Assembly: GCF_000708205.1 (NCBI RefSeq)
Contig: NW_014575562.1
Span: forward strand, 559,616 to 623,615
Direction: 5' to 3'
Origin: Mixia osmundae IAM 14324
Lineage: Eukaryota > Basidiomycota > Mixiomycetes > Mixiales > Mixiaceae
DNA length: 64,000 nt
Shown: positions 21,947 to 31,810 of the stretch, one piece after another
Layout of the letters: each line of letters starts with the position of its first letter
Numbering within the stretch: the stretch's first letter is position 1
Notes under the pieces: model-generated
The model's input: only the letters and a program-made list of their open reading frames with translations
Databases searched by the model: none
Told to the model about the DNA's origin: nothing
Position numbers and translations under genes: made by a program

Positions 21947-23325
21947 ATGTCGGCCGATCAGCTCAGCATATTGCGACATAGACTCCTCATCGAGAAGCTC
22001 CCGGTTCGCGACCATGCAATCTGTCCTCGAGCCAGTCTGATGCTGCAAGCAGATCACCTATCGAGGCGTCAGCAGGCTCTGCAATGTTCACGTCAATGAC
22101 GCCAAGAAGTTCGCTTTTGGCTCATGTCATTGGCTCGTCGAAGCTCATGGCCAGGAGCAGGATCTTGTTCGCGCTGCATGAGCAAGCAGCAAGCACGTCG
22201 CGACCACTCGTAGCCACTTATTTCCTCGCTGGCCAACTCAGCCCGGCCTCCATCGCGCAAGACGAGCCCATGACTGAGGAGACCGATTCCAAACCTGCAG
22301 TCAATGGAGGGCAAGGGAGTCAGACCTCTCAGGTCAATGTTGCGCCGCTCGAATTGCTACTCGAAGCCAAGCGCCAGCCAGAGCGAATCACGCGCCGTGC
22401 GGCCATCCTCGTTTCGCACGACGAGCTACAAGGTACAGCAATCTGTCCAAGTGTTTCTGTACACATGCTGAACACGGTCAGCAGAGGCGAAGAAACGATT
22501 TGAGAATCTGTCGTCGTACCATATCTACAGCCTCTCGCCTGCAGCTGTACCGGATCCATCCGTGCTCACCACGAGCACAGCCGTCCTCATCAGGACTGAC
22601 CGAGCTTGCGCCAAATCATGGGCAAATTCAGGAGATGGTCAGACGCTTGGCTTGATCTGGAATCCCCATCGCGGTATGGCCCAGCCTGTACCCAAACGTC
22701 CCATGGAAGATGCAGCGGCGAATCAGCCCGTCAAGAAAGTGGCAAAGACGAGCGCTGTTGGGGAAAGCAAGTCGAGCAAACCCGATATACCGATCAAAAC
22801 GGAGAAGCTCAAGGACAAGCACGTCGAAGCGAAACAGCCTGCTGATATATTGGATGGTATCGACTTTGACGACGAGATGGGACTCTCTTCCTCCCAGCGT
22901 AGGCGCGATATCTTTCAGTTGAAATGATCACTCAGAGCAGCGAGCAGACGCATCGCCGAAGAAGAAGGTGCGGAAGACAAGGACCGTGCAGAAGCCGGTC
23001 AGGGTCAAGAACGAAAAGGGCGTATGGAGTAGGCTGGCTCGTACACCTTTATGCCTGTTCCTGATCAACTAGTCTTGCAGAGACAACGGGTATGGAGGAT
23101 GTCGAAGAATCCTACTCGGAGGACGAAGAGCCCGAGCACAAAGCGATCTCCAAATCGCCTTCCAACACGTCCATCACCCCCAAGAGCTCCCAGCCCGCGA
23201 GCAGTATACAGGAAACAAAACCGGCCGTCAAGAGAAATTGGCCACCACCTAAGCCGACCGCTGCTCCCCCCAAGCCCCTTGCGACTGGTCAGTCAAAATT
23301 GCAGAACTTCTTCAAGAAGAAATGA
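21947..23325 (+). CDS. POLD3: DNA polymerase delta subunit 3 (POLD3/Cdc27)
   Basis: Exons 21947-22003, 22053-22108, 22155-22432, 22485-22898, 22936-23028 (start possibly 22948), 23081-23325; 380 residues. The N-terminal winged-helix part reads ITYRGVSRLCNVHVNDAKK and LVATYFLAGQL; the rest is charged and disordered with KNEKGVWKTTG and ESYSEDE. The protein ends QSKLQNFFKKK, a textbook PCNA-interacting box. It tethers Pol delta to PCNA and links Pol31 to the holoenzyme. Two introns start with the unusual donor GTTCGC. The fourth intron is only 37 nt in my model (49 nt with the alternative acceptor). Confidence 0.88.
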
Positions 23326-23418
23326 GTACATTGTTGTATGGCATACGGAGTCGTGGGGACGGGCGTGAGGAGTATTGAGCGCGATCGCGACTGCTATCGC
23401 GTTTGAGCGCTGAGCCAG

Positions 23419-24769
23419 ATGATGGACAAGAAGCGCAGGGCAGAGACGAGCCTAGAGTCTCTGCTCAGCAAGCGTACTTCCGGCCAGATCCTACTGCAAC
23501 AGTCGGTGCGCCCGAATAGTGCTCAGCAGGCTCATGCGCTGACAATATGACATCATCAGTTCAGAGACGAATCTGTGCCCTTGCTTGAGCTCTGCGAACA
23601 CACAACACGACCGGCATGCTCTCGACATCTTCGTTCCTGCTCAAAGGTACACTTTCAGCTCATTCGACGACCGCAGACCGACCTCAGCTTGGGCGCATGC
23701 TCCTATTTGTCGACATGTCACCATCCCAACTCATGCCGGTGTGTGCCCTCTCCAATCCGATCCATGCAAGCTCATGTCAGCGCACGAGAAGGTACCTACA
23801 CTACGACCTGGAGGAGCCGACTGCCAACACAAAGCCCTTTGCGCAGTCAGAGAGCAGCACATCTGACGCGCTCACTGGACTGCGCTTGCCGCCTTCGCGT
23901 CTGAGGCCTCTAGCAAGTCATGACAAGCTCACAAGCAGGACAGTCTCTTATGCTTTGGGTGGGGCAGATGCCAGCACAGTGGATCGACTGCGACTTGCGC
24001 ACGCTCGATCTTACCGTGCTCGGCAAATTCTCGGTCGTCATGGCTGACGCGCCCTGGGATATCCGCATGGACTTGCCCTACGGCACGATGACGGACGACG
24101 AGATGAAGTCCATGTCGATCGGATCTCTGCAAGACGATGGCGGCCTGATGTTCTTGTGGGTCACCGGGCGGGCGCTCGAGTTGGGCAGGGAATGTCTGAA
24201 GTCTTGGGCGTGAGTAGTCGTCCAGTGTGCGCCAGATCCGCGCACTGATCGGCAGACAGGTACGAGAGAGTTGATGAGATCGTCTGGGTCAAGACGAATC
24301 AGCTTCAGCGATTGATCAGGACGGGCAGAACGGGACACTGGCTCAACCACAGTAAGGAACATTGCATCGTCGCCTACAAACGACCCAAAAGCTGGGGCAG
24401 AAGAAAGCCAACGCGAGACGAGCAGGACGCGCTGCTCTCGTGGACCCATCGAGGCGTCGACTGCGACGTCATCGTGGTGAGACAAGGGCAGATATAGTCT
24501 GAGAAGCACACTCATCGCAGGCACAGAGTGAGATGAGAGAGACATCGCGCAAGCCGGACGAGATATACGAGATCATCGAGCGTATGGCACCCAGCGGCAG
24601 AAAGATCGAGCTCTTCGGTCGCAAGCACAACTTTCGCCCCGGCTGGCTCACCCTCGGCAATCAGATAGGCTCAGACTGCGTGCACGATCCTCATCTCGTC
24701 GAGCGCGTCAATGTTCGCTACCCTGATCGAGCTCTGAAGCTAGCATCGAACGAAGACAACAGAGATTGA
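23419..24769 (+). CDS. IME4: mRNA N6-adenosine methyltransferase (METTL3/Ime4), DAPW motif
   Basis: Exons 23419-23505, 23560-23738, 23792-23898, 23939-24209, 24260-24476, 24521-24769; 369 residues, much shorter than human METTL3. Two CCCH-like zinc fingers (C-x8-C...; [17 protein letters not shown]) lie in the N-terminal third. The MT-A70 domain is strongly conserved: [59 protein letters not shown]. The catalytic motif, DPPW in METTL3, is DAPW here (161-164), with Pro162 replaced by Ala. The family makes m6A in mRNA and drives meiosis in yeast. The 40-nt intron at 23899-23938 is the least certain boundary. It converges with PBDC1, 43 bp away. Confidence 0.92.
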
Positions 24770-24812
24770 TGAAGATGCTACAATGCGTTTGCGAGGTGTT
24801 GCTTGTAATGCT

Positions 24813-25471
24813 CTATGCAGTCGCTTTCGAAGTGCTGCTTTGCTTCTGTTCATCCTCGTACATCTTGTTGTTCAGTCCGTGTCGGTTACGAGTGATCTCG
24901 TAGGCCAGGAATTGGATCCGGACGGCTGCAAGTGCATGTCAGTTCTCTTGTCGCGTGTAGGACTCAAGAGCAAAGCAGACCAAAGATTGCGTTTGACTCT
25001 GTATAGTCTTCTTCAGCTGCGCAAGCGTTAGCCGAGCGTCATGAGAGAGAAAGCATGACTTGCAGTTCAGACGGAGCAGACAGCCGGATGAGAAATCCTC
25101 TGTAGCCCTCGGTCAGTCACCGTCGTCGCGCCCAGTGCCGTGGAAGAAAGACTTGCCGACAGTCTTTTCAAACGCTTTCGAGTATTTCTGCCATCTCGTC
25201 TTGCTGTCCTTGTTCTTCATGCGGTCCTCGTCGATGACCTTGACGAGTGCGAGGTCGTTCTCAAAATTCTCTGGGAACAATTCTTTGAACATCTCGTACA
25301 GCTCGTCATCGTGCCTGCTTCACCGTTCAGCTTGCCCTTCGGCCATGACCAGGAGCGAGCGTACTTTGTGAGCTTGAGCGACGAAGGCGGGATGGTCGTG
25401 ATGAGCTTGTGGTGCGTCTGAGCCTGCTCAATCACTTTGACGGCAAACTGCTTTCTGTCAGAGAGTGACAT
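24813..25471 (-). CDS. PBDC1: PBDC1 / YPL225W family protein
   Basis: Exons 25471-25365, 25314-25157, 25099-25064, 25016-24981, 24925-24813; 149 residues (yeast 146). The protein reads SSLKLTKHDDELYEMFKELF, DSKTRWQKYSKAFEK, VEDFSSGCLLRLN, YTESNAIFAVRIQFLAYEIT, RNRHGLN, matching human PBDC1 throughout. Introns two and three start with GCAAGT (25156 and 25063); without GC donors the protein would stop at 25113 and lose its conserved C-terminus. From memory, the yeast protein is a ribosome-bound chaperone for eEF1A. It is head-to-head with the SET gene. ATG 25471 is chosen; an in-frame extension to 25519 is possible. Confidence 0.9.
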
Positions 25472-25646
25472 CTCGATGAGCAGGCTGCAGACGGGGCTCA
25501 AGAAGGCTTGCGAGCTCACTCTATCTCAGGAGCGTTGCCAGCATTCTCTGGATCGAAATCTGCGGGCACAGACATTCCCCCTTTGCACAGATCTCGAGTG
25601 GACGAGCAGAGCGCGAGCTTGTCGAGATCCAAGGCCGAGGCCATGG

Positions 25647-27009
25647 ATGAGCGGTGAATTGCTGGCCTGGCTGAGAACAGCAGGCGTCAAGGTCGATGAC
25701 CGACTCGCTCTCAGATCAGACGAGACAGGTCTGACCGTCTTTGCATCTCACGCCATCGCTCTCCATGACATCCTCGTGACGATCCCTAAATCGTGCGTAC
25801 TCTCTCGCCGTACTAGCTCTCTGTCCTCTACGCCGGTCAAGCTCGAGCAAAGCTCTGAAAGTCATCAGGCAGCTGTCACCTTAGCCTTGCATCTCCTCCA
25901 CGAACAATGCATGGCAGAACAGTCACGCTTCCATGGCTATTTGCAAAGCATGCCAAAAGATGCCGTACCGCTGGCGACTTTTGAGCCAAATGAATGGTCG
26001 CAAGGAACAGATGTTGAGCATCATCTGCACGAGCGCAGCCTATCGCTCGAACAGCTCGATACACTCTTTCGAGACCAGATCCTGCCCATCCTCCGAGACG
26101 CGTCCCTGACGATTCGGCCAACCTGCAAGCTCTTCAGGCGTGCCTACAGTCTCGTCGCTTCGCGTGCTTTCCACATTGATCAGTACCACGGTCTCGCAAT
26201 GGTGCCCATGGCAGACGTCTTCAACCACAGCGCAGAATCGCAAGTCGTCATGCAAAGCGATCACATCGTTTGTCTCCAATGCGGCGCTCTGTTCGAATGC
26301 GAGCATGACGAGCTGCCTACTGACCCGGACGTGATCTCGCAAGATCATGCGACCGACACGGTGGATATGATTGCAACGTCACCTATTGCAGCGGGTCAAG
26401 AGATCTTCAATTCGTATGCACCCCGATTGAGCAATGCCCAGCTTTACGTCGGCTATGGCTTCACGCTGGATATAAACCCTCACGATCGTGTGACATGGCC
26501 AACGCCGCGAAACCTACTTCCCGATGAGGCCTCGTCAAGCCGAGCTTTGGCGCTCTGGCGATCAGTACAGACGGCAGAGATCCAGTCCGCCGTTGCTGGA
26601 CTGGATCTCGTACATGACGAAGACACGAGTGCGCTCTTTCTCGATAGCGATGCGCGAATGTCAGCCAGTCTCTGGCTGCTCCTGGCCTGTCACGCACAGA
26701 CGGCTGATCAGACGAGCTCCCAAGATCTTTCACTCCTGAGTCGTGAGCCAGGGCGCCTGGCTTCGATCTGTGACAAGGTCTACCAGGCGCGCTTGGCCAG
26801 TATGCACAACGGCGGACTGTCTGTTGAGCAGCTGCTAGCCTTGCCAGAGGTGAGTCGAGCTTGGTTTGCGCCTTGTGCGAGACTGATTAGCGCAATAGGC
26901 CCAGATCACCCATCACGCATTCCAGATTGCGCTCAACGAGCGACTGCTCTTGCAAGCGTGGCACGCCGAATGGGGCACACAGAGACATACAGACGGATGC
27001 ACTGAGTAA
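25647..27009 (+). CDS. SET-domain lysine methyltransferase (Rkm/SETD6-like)
   Basis: Exons 25647-26849 and 26899-27009; 437 residues. The N-terminal SET part includes GLTVFASHAIALHDIL; the C-terminal SET part has MADVFNHSAES and GQEIFNSYAPRLSNAQLYVGYGF. These are the N-H-S and E-x-x-x-S-Y signatures of the split SET fold in the Rubisco-LSMT-type class. In fungi such enzymes (Rkm1-4) methylate ribosomal proteins or elongation factors; the substrate here is inferred by class only. A Cys-x2-Cys with a nearby Glu/Cys lies in the SET insert. The second exon supplies a helical C-terminus (ALNERLLLQAWHAEW). ATG 25643 is out of frame, so 25647 is chosen. Confidence 0.85.
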
Positions 27010-27096
27010 CTTTGACTCGTGATCACAGACAGTACAGAACAACAGACCGCCCGAGGCACAGAGGCGCTTTCTTCTGACTTTGTACATTTTCGGTCG

Positions 27097-30000
27097 TCAC
27101 AAACTGCGACTCTTCTCCGCCGCGCGATCACCAGACTCGGTCGATGGGAAAGCCACTAGGCCAGGCTTCGGGCTCTCTACACTGGCGTATACTTCTTCGC
27201 TTTCTGCAGACACAAAGGTTAGCGCTATCTGCGAGCACCAGCAGATAACCTACCCTGGATTGCACGTTCTCGAGACTCCAGTAGTTGCGGCGCTCCGACT
27301 TCGTGGTATAGTTGTGAGTTGCGATTGTTGCGTTTGGTCTGTGCAGCATCGCTAGACTGCGACGAGCGTGGCAAAAGCGGTGACTCGGGGTCCACGGGGT
27401 TCGTGACCGATTCGAGCATAGCCGGGGTCGGCACGTCCCCTTTGAGCGCAAAGACGAGATCAAACTCGACCAGGAAGAGATTGAAGAGCGTCCCCGGAAT
27501 CGCTAGCGTTGGCGAGAAGACGATGCCAATGTTTCGCAGCGACATCTTGTTGAGTGGCTCGTTCTGTACTACATGGATGAGATGCGCCGCCATGAAGCGA
27601 AGCAGGGTATAATTTGGCATGGGCAGCTGCGAGATCAGTGCGCCCAGCGCGTTGACCTTGGTTGCACGATCGGGTATATCGGCAATCTCGAGAAAGGCTC
27701 GATGCCTTTCGCGTGTCAGGACATGACTCGGCAGCTCTCTAAGATAGCTCTTGAGCAGGCCAGCGACGGCATGAGGATCGTGGTACGTCACTTCGCTGAG
27801 CAGATTGATATCGCCTTCGGTGTCGAAGCGTTCCTTGAGCGCTTTGATCACCGCTGAGCTGCCACTGAGCCTATAGATGCCTTCTTCTTTGACTGCCTCG
27901 CGGGCTTCGAGATACTCAACACAGCGATAGACCACCGCTGGCAGTTCGAAGCCTTCTCGTATTCGAGCAACCTCGATGGCTGCTTCGAGAGGCACACCAA
28001 AAACGGGCCGATTGATGAGCTCGCAGGGCATGGCCGTCACGGAATCTTTCCGCTCCGTTCTACTGGCGAAATTCCAGAAGGAAGTCTTGCCTTTGGACCG
28101 CCGATCTTCCGGCATCGCGGGTGTCTTGAAAGCGCCAGTGATGATAGCGGCGTTCGTAGGACCAGAGATTGTTGTATTTCGCTTATCCGCTACCGAACGT
28201 ACTTCAGACTCATTGGTACGATTGTATAGCGGTATCGAACCAGCAATTGGCGAATGCAGCTCTTCGGATCTTGTCTGACTAGACAAGCTTTGATGCTCGC
28301 TCGCAACGTCGTTCAATCGCGACGGTAGCGAGCCCGAGGTACTCAGATTGTTGCCTACGAAGCGTCTGAAGCCTTTGCTTCGAGTCTTGTCATTGTCATC
28401 CCCAACTGGATTCGTGGCAGTTCGTGGTCTACCGGAGCTACTTGTGGATTTGGTCTTGCTGGCTCGCTGCGGTGGCGGCGTGTCTGGCGCGCTGAGTTTA
28501 AACGACCGGACCTTCGGCGTTTGCTGCCGCGCGGTCGGATCGCCAGACTGCTGTGTGCGATCGCTCGCCGATGGCATGTCTGGGTCTTCGACAAAGCCAC
28601 CAGTGATCCATGACGCGAGCACGCCGACCCATTCGTCGCGCTCAGCATCGTCAAACGCGCAGAGAACATGGTCCAGCTCTTCTCTAACGCCATTACGCTC
28701 TCTTGCCTCTCGCACAAGAAAAGCATGTCGGTATGCTTCTGGGTTGGCAATCTGCTCACGTGATGCTTGCTGTCGGCCTATCTGTGCGCCTCTGATCTCG
28801 ATGGTGCCTAAATGAGCGCCGTGTTGCTGCAAGTATGTCAGCTAGGCTTGAGGAGCATTGTGATGCACCCACAGACTCATAATAGTCTAGATTCGAGCCA
28901 TGCAACACATAGTACCGTGTGCGCCAGCCATTGAGCCGCCCTCGCTTGGTAAGGTAGCCAGTCTTCGAAGCTGCATTGCTGACAGGCATCATATTGTCGC
29001 TGTAGACATTGGTCGCGAGGAAATAGCAGAGCTCGGTGAGCAGCTCGTTCGGCAAGGCGATGGCGCTTCTCAGGAATAGCTCGATGTCTTGTCGGCGCTG
29101 ATCTATCTTGCCAGGCGCGTTATCTTTGAAAAGGGCCTTATCCGGAAACGGCGCAAGTCTGCGGACCATTGACCGGACCAGCTTTGACTTGAGCTGACTC
29201 TCGAGATTGACCAGATCTTGATAGCTTTTCTCAACAGCCCAGGAAGAGGTCCCACCGAGCCCGCCGGTGTCTCTATCACTCGGAATATCGAGCGTGACGC
29301 CAATGATGAAGCAGATGACTTGTTTGCCACGATCGCCAGTCCGAACATGAGATCGCTTGACGGCAACGGTGGTGAAAGGCAGCAAAGCGGGCGTGAAATG
29401 TGACTGACTGGCTGCCTGCTCCACGACTGGCACAGGACTCCGAGGCGCATCTTCGGCCGGCTTTGCGTGGCTGTGAGTGCTCGCTGTTTGCCGTGGCGAT
29501 CTGCGGGGCTGGTCCGAGTGCTCGATGAGCAAAGGATCCGTTGCAACTTGCAGCTGCGGTGTTGGCGCGCTTTCTGAAGCCTCTGAGCTCACTTCGCCTG
29601 GTAACCTCAGACTCGACGTCGGATAATGGCTCGAGACGGGGAGAGAAGGCAGAGCATGCTTGGCTTGCTTTGGCTCGACGCGAGAGACAGGTCGGGTGAC
29701 GGTACGCATGGGCGGAGGAGGAAGAGCCTGCTGGGATGACGGGTCACGTTTCGTGGAAGATTTGCGCAGCCCGACAGGAGGCTGCGTGTGAGGTGGAACT
29801 TGAGGCGTGATCTGCTCGCCCGAGCTCGTCGGAGACGTGACGTCATGTGTATGAGCCGATTCCGTAGCGACCATCTCTGACGGCGCCACGGACTCGGTAT
29901 GACTCGTCTGGCTGGCACTGTCGTCGGTAGTCTGCGCAGGCACAGGTAATCCCTCGCTCGTCGTTGCGGGTTTGGGCTCCGAATGAGGTGCTGTCTGCAG

Positions 30001-30693
30001 CGCCGTCGGCGCTCGCAAATCCATGACCTCTGATTCGCCGGGCAGGGGAAGACCGGCACGTCTTACGATTGCCTCAAGCTGCGCGATGCGTGTCCTAGCT
30101 TTAGTGATGGCGACAGCAATCTTTTGACTCGGCGTGACCGTTTCGGGCTTCAGATGATCGGCCCCGGAAGATGACTTTGCGGGTACGACGGGCGCCAGCT
30201 CGCTATCAGATCCATCATGATTACAACCGTTGGCGAGAGCGCCGGAAGGTTGCCTGTTCCGTTTGACTTGTCGAGCGAGCGCGTCGCGTTCTCTCTTGAG
30301 CGTCGAAACGAGTTGCCATAGCTTTGTATTCTCTGCCAGGAGACGCTTCGGCTCTGTGTCAGCAGTGATTGATGGCGTACTGGCAGCATTCGTGGTGGTA
30401 GCAGGCGCATCGTCGAGCAAGTCTCTTGACTCAGCAGTAGGCTGCGGCAAGAGCGTCTCGGCACTCGCGCTTGCTGGCAGCGTATCGTGAGATCTGATGA
30501 GTGCATCCAGCGCAGCCTCAGACGAGCCATAGAGCGTGACGAGATCGAGCCATCGTGTGCGTGTGGTAGCAGAGCTCGTGTGACCGTCCGTCAAAGCAAC
30601 TGGATCTTCAAGCGCGCTGATCGACGGTGAGGCGCTGATTACCTCCTCGATTCCGGCCGAGGCTGCAACAGGGATCGCCTGTGAGACCGTCAT
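27097..30693 (-). CDS. BEM3: PX-PH-RhoGAP protein (Bem3-like)
   Basis: Exons 30693-28873, 28826-27254, 27203-27097; 1166 residues. A disordered, Ser/Thr/Pro-rich N-terminus contains a short coiled segment (ENTKLWQLVSTLKRERDALA). A PX domain (about 440-560), a PH domain spanning the first intron (from about 578, KTGYLTKRGRLNGWRTRYYV) and a RhoGAP domain (about 880-1080) follow in Bem3 order. The catalytic arginine lies in EEGIYRLSG; LKSYLRELP and NKMSLRNIGIVFSPTL are also conserved. Bem3 stimulates GTP hydrolysis by Cdc42 at sites of polarised growth, and PX/PH bind phosphoinositides. The last exon adds 34 residues. It is divergent with EFM4. Confidence 0.93.
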
Positions 30694-30971
30694 GACTTAC
30701 GACGATGCTGTGTCAGAGTCTCATGTCGATGCGTATCGTCGAGTTGCTCGTCCCTTTGTCTCGTTCTGACGCGCAGTGTCAGCACGAGCGAGTCAGCCCC
30801 TTGCCCTCGAGCCGTTCGTCTGGCGCGGAGGGTTTGCGAGCCAAGCAGACCCCAGGTATCCTCGTGATCGTTGCGGTGCTCGTCCCTGCCTCGAGGCTCG
30901 ACCACTTCTCGCTTCCACACGGCCACACGGACAGATTCATCGCGTCAAAGTGCGCGACGAGCGTGACGACG

Positions 30972-31810
30972 ATGACGCTCGAAGTGGTGCCAGAGCCGTC
31001 AAAGCTAGGCACAAAGTCTCAGTAGGCGCAGATAGATCAGCACAGTCTCGCTGTCGCTGATAGCTGCAGTACGCCAGCTGGGATGAGGTTTATGCGTGCG
31101 CAGGACAGATGCTCTACCTAGTTTTGCGCTAAGTTGAGCGCAGTCGAGAGGTAGACAATTACAGAGCGGCCGGTGACGAGGGAGAATGCTGGTTCGGACT
31201 CGACGCAGCGTCAGACATGGTCGAATGGGCTCAAGAACATGTACCGCCCGAAAAGAAGCCAAAGGTACTCGATCTCGGCTGCGGCAACGGTCACCTGCTG
31301 TTCAGTCTGGCCCAAGAAGGCGACTATGACACCAGCCTGATGACAGGGGTCGACTATGCGCCAGCTTCCATTGAGCTCTCGCGCGCTATCGCAACTCAAC
31401 GCGGCATTGCAGGCATCACCTGGAAAGTCGTCGACATCTTCGAACAAACATCCGCGAGCGCCGAATCATACGATCTTGCTCTCGACAAAGGCGTGCGTCG
31501 TTCGCCGAGGCACTCCTGACTTGGGCTCAAAGCTGCGCAGACATTCGACGCGATCTCATTGGCGCCAAGTGAGGCAGAAATGACACCTGCCCAGCTTTTC
31601 CCAGTCTGTATTGGCAAGCTCGTCAGACCAGATGGCATCTTTCTGCTCACGTCGTGCAACTGGACGAAAGACGAGCTGCTCAGTAGATTCACAGGCGCAG
31701 GCAAACCTTTCGAGTATCATTCAGAAGTCAAGCGGCCAACTTTCAGCTTCGGCGGGCAGACGGGTTCGACGATTGTCACGATTGCATTCAGACGCAAGCG
31801 CGAGCCTTAA
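30972..31810 (+). CDS. EFM4: elongation factor 1A lysine methyltransferase (EFM4/METTL10)
   Basis: Exons 30972-31021, 31078-31095 (18 nt), 31144-31492, 31541-31810; 228 residues. Spliced text reads SKLGTKSHWDEVYAREVDNY, then DEGECWFG, VLDLGCGNGHLLFSLA (SAM-binding motif I), FDAISLAP and TSCNWTKDEL. This is the METTL10/Efm4 family, which methylates a lysine of eEF1A using S-adenosylmethionine in the cytosol. Conservation supports the tiny second exon: only this splicing gives the family's GT[KR]-x-HWD motif. It shares a 278-bp intergenic region with the RhoGAP gene and converges with SGD1, overlapping its stop codon region (31807-31810). Confidence 0.92.

Noticed and set aside
24783-25031. Plus-strand 82-codon frame with a hydrophobic start
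   Set aside because: It overlaps the last exons of PBDC1 on the minus strand, whose conservation explains the open frame.
26200-26340. C2H2 or MYND finger in the SET protein
   Set aside because: A few Cys/His residues occur in the SET insert but the spacing does not match a known finger.
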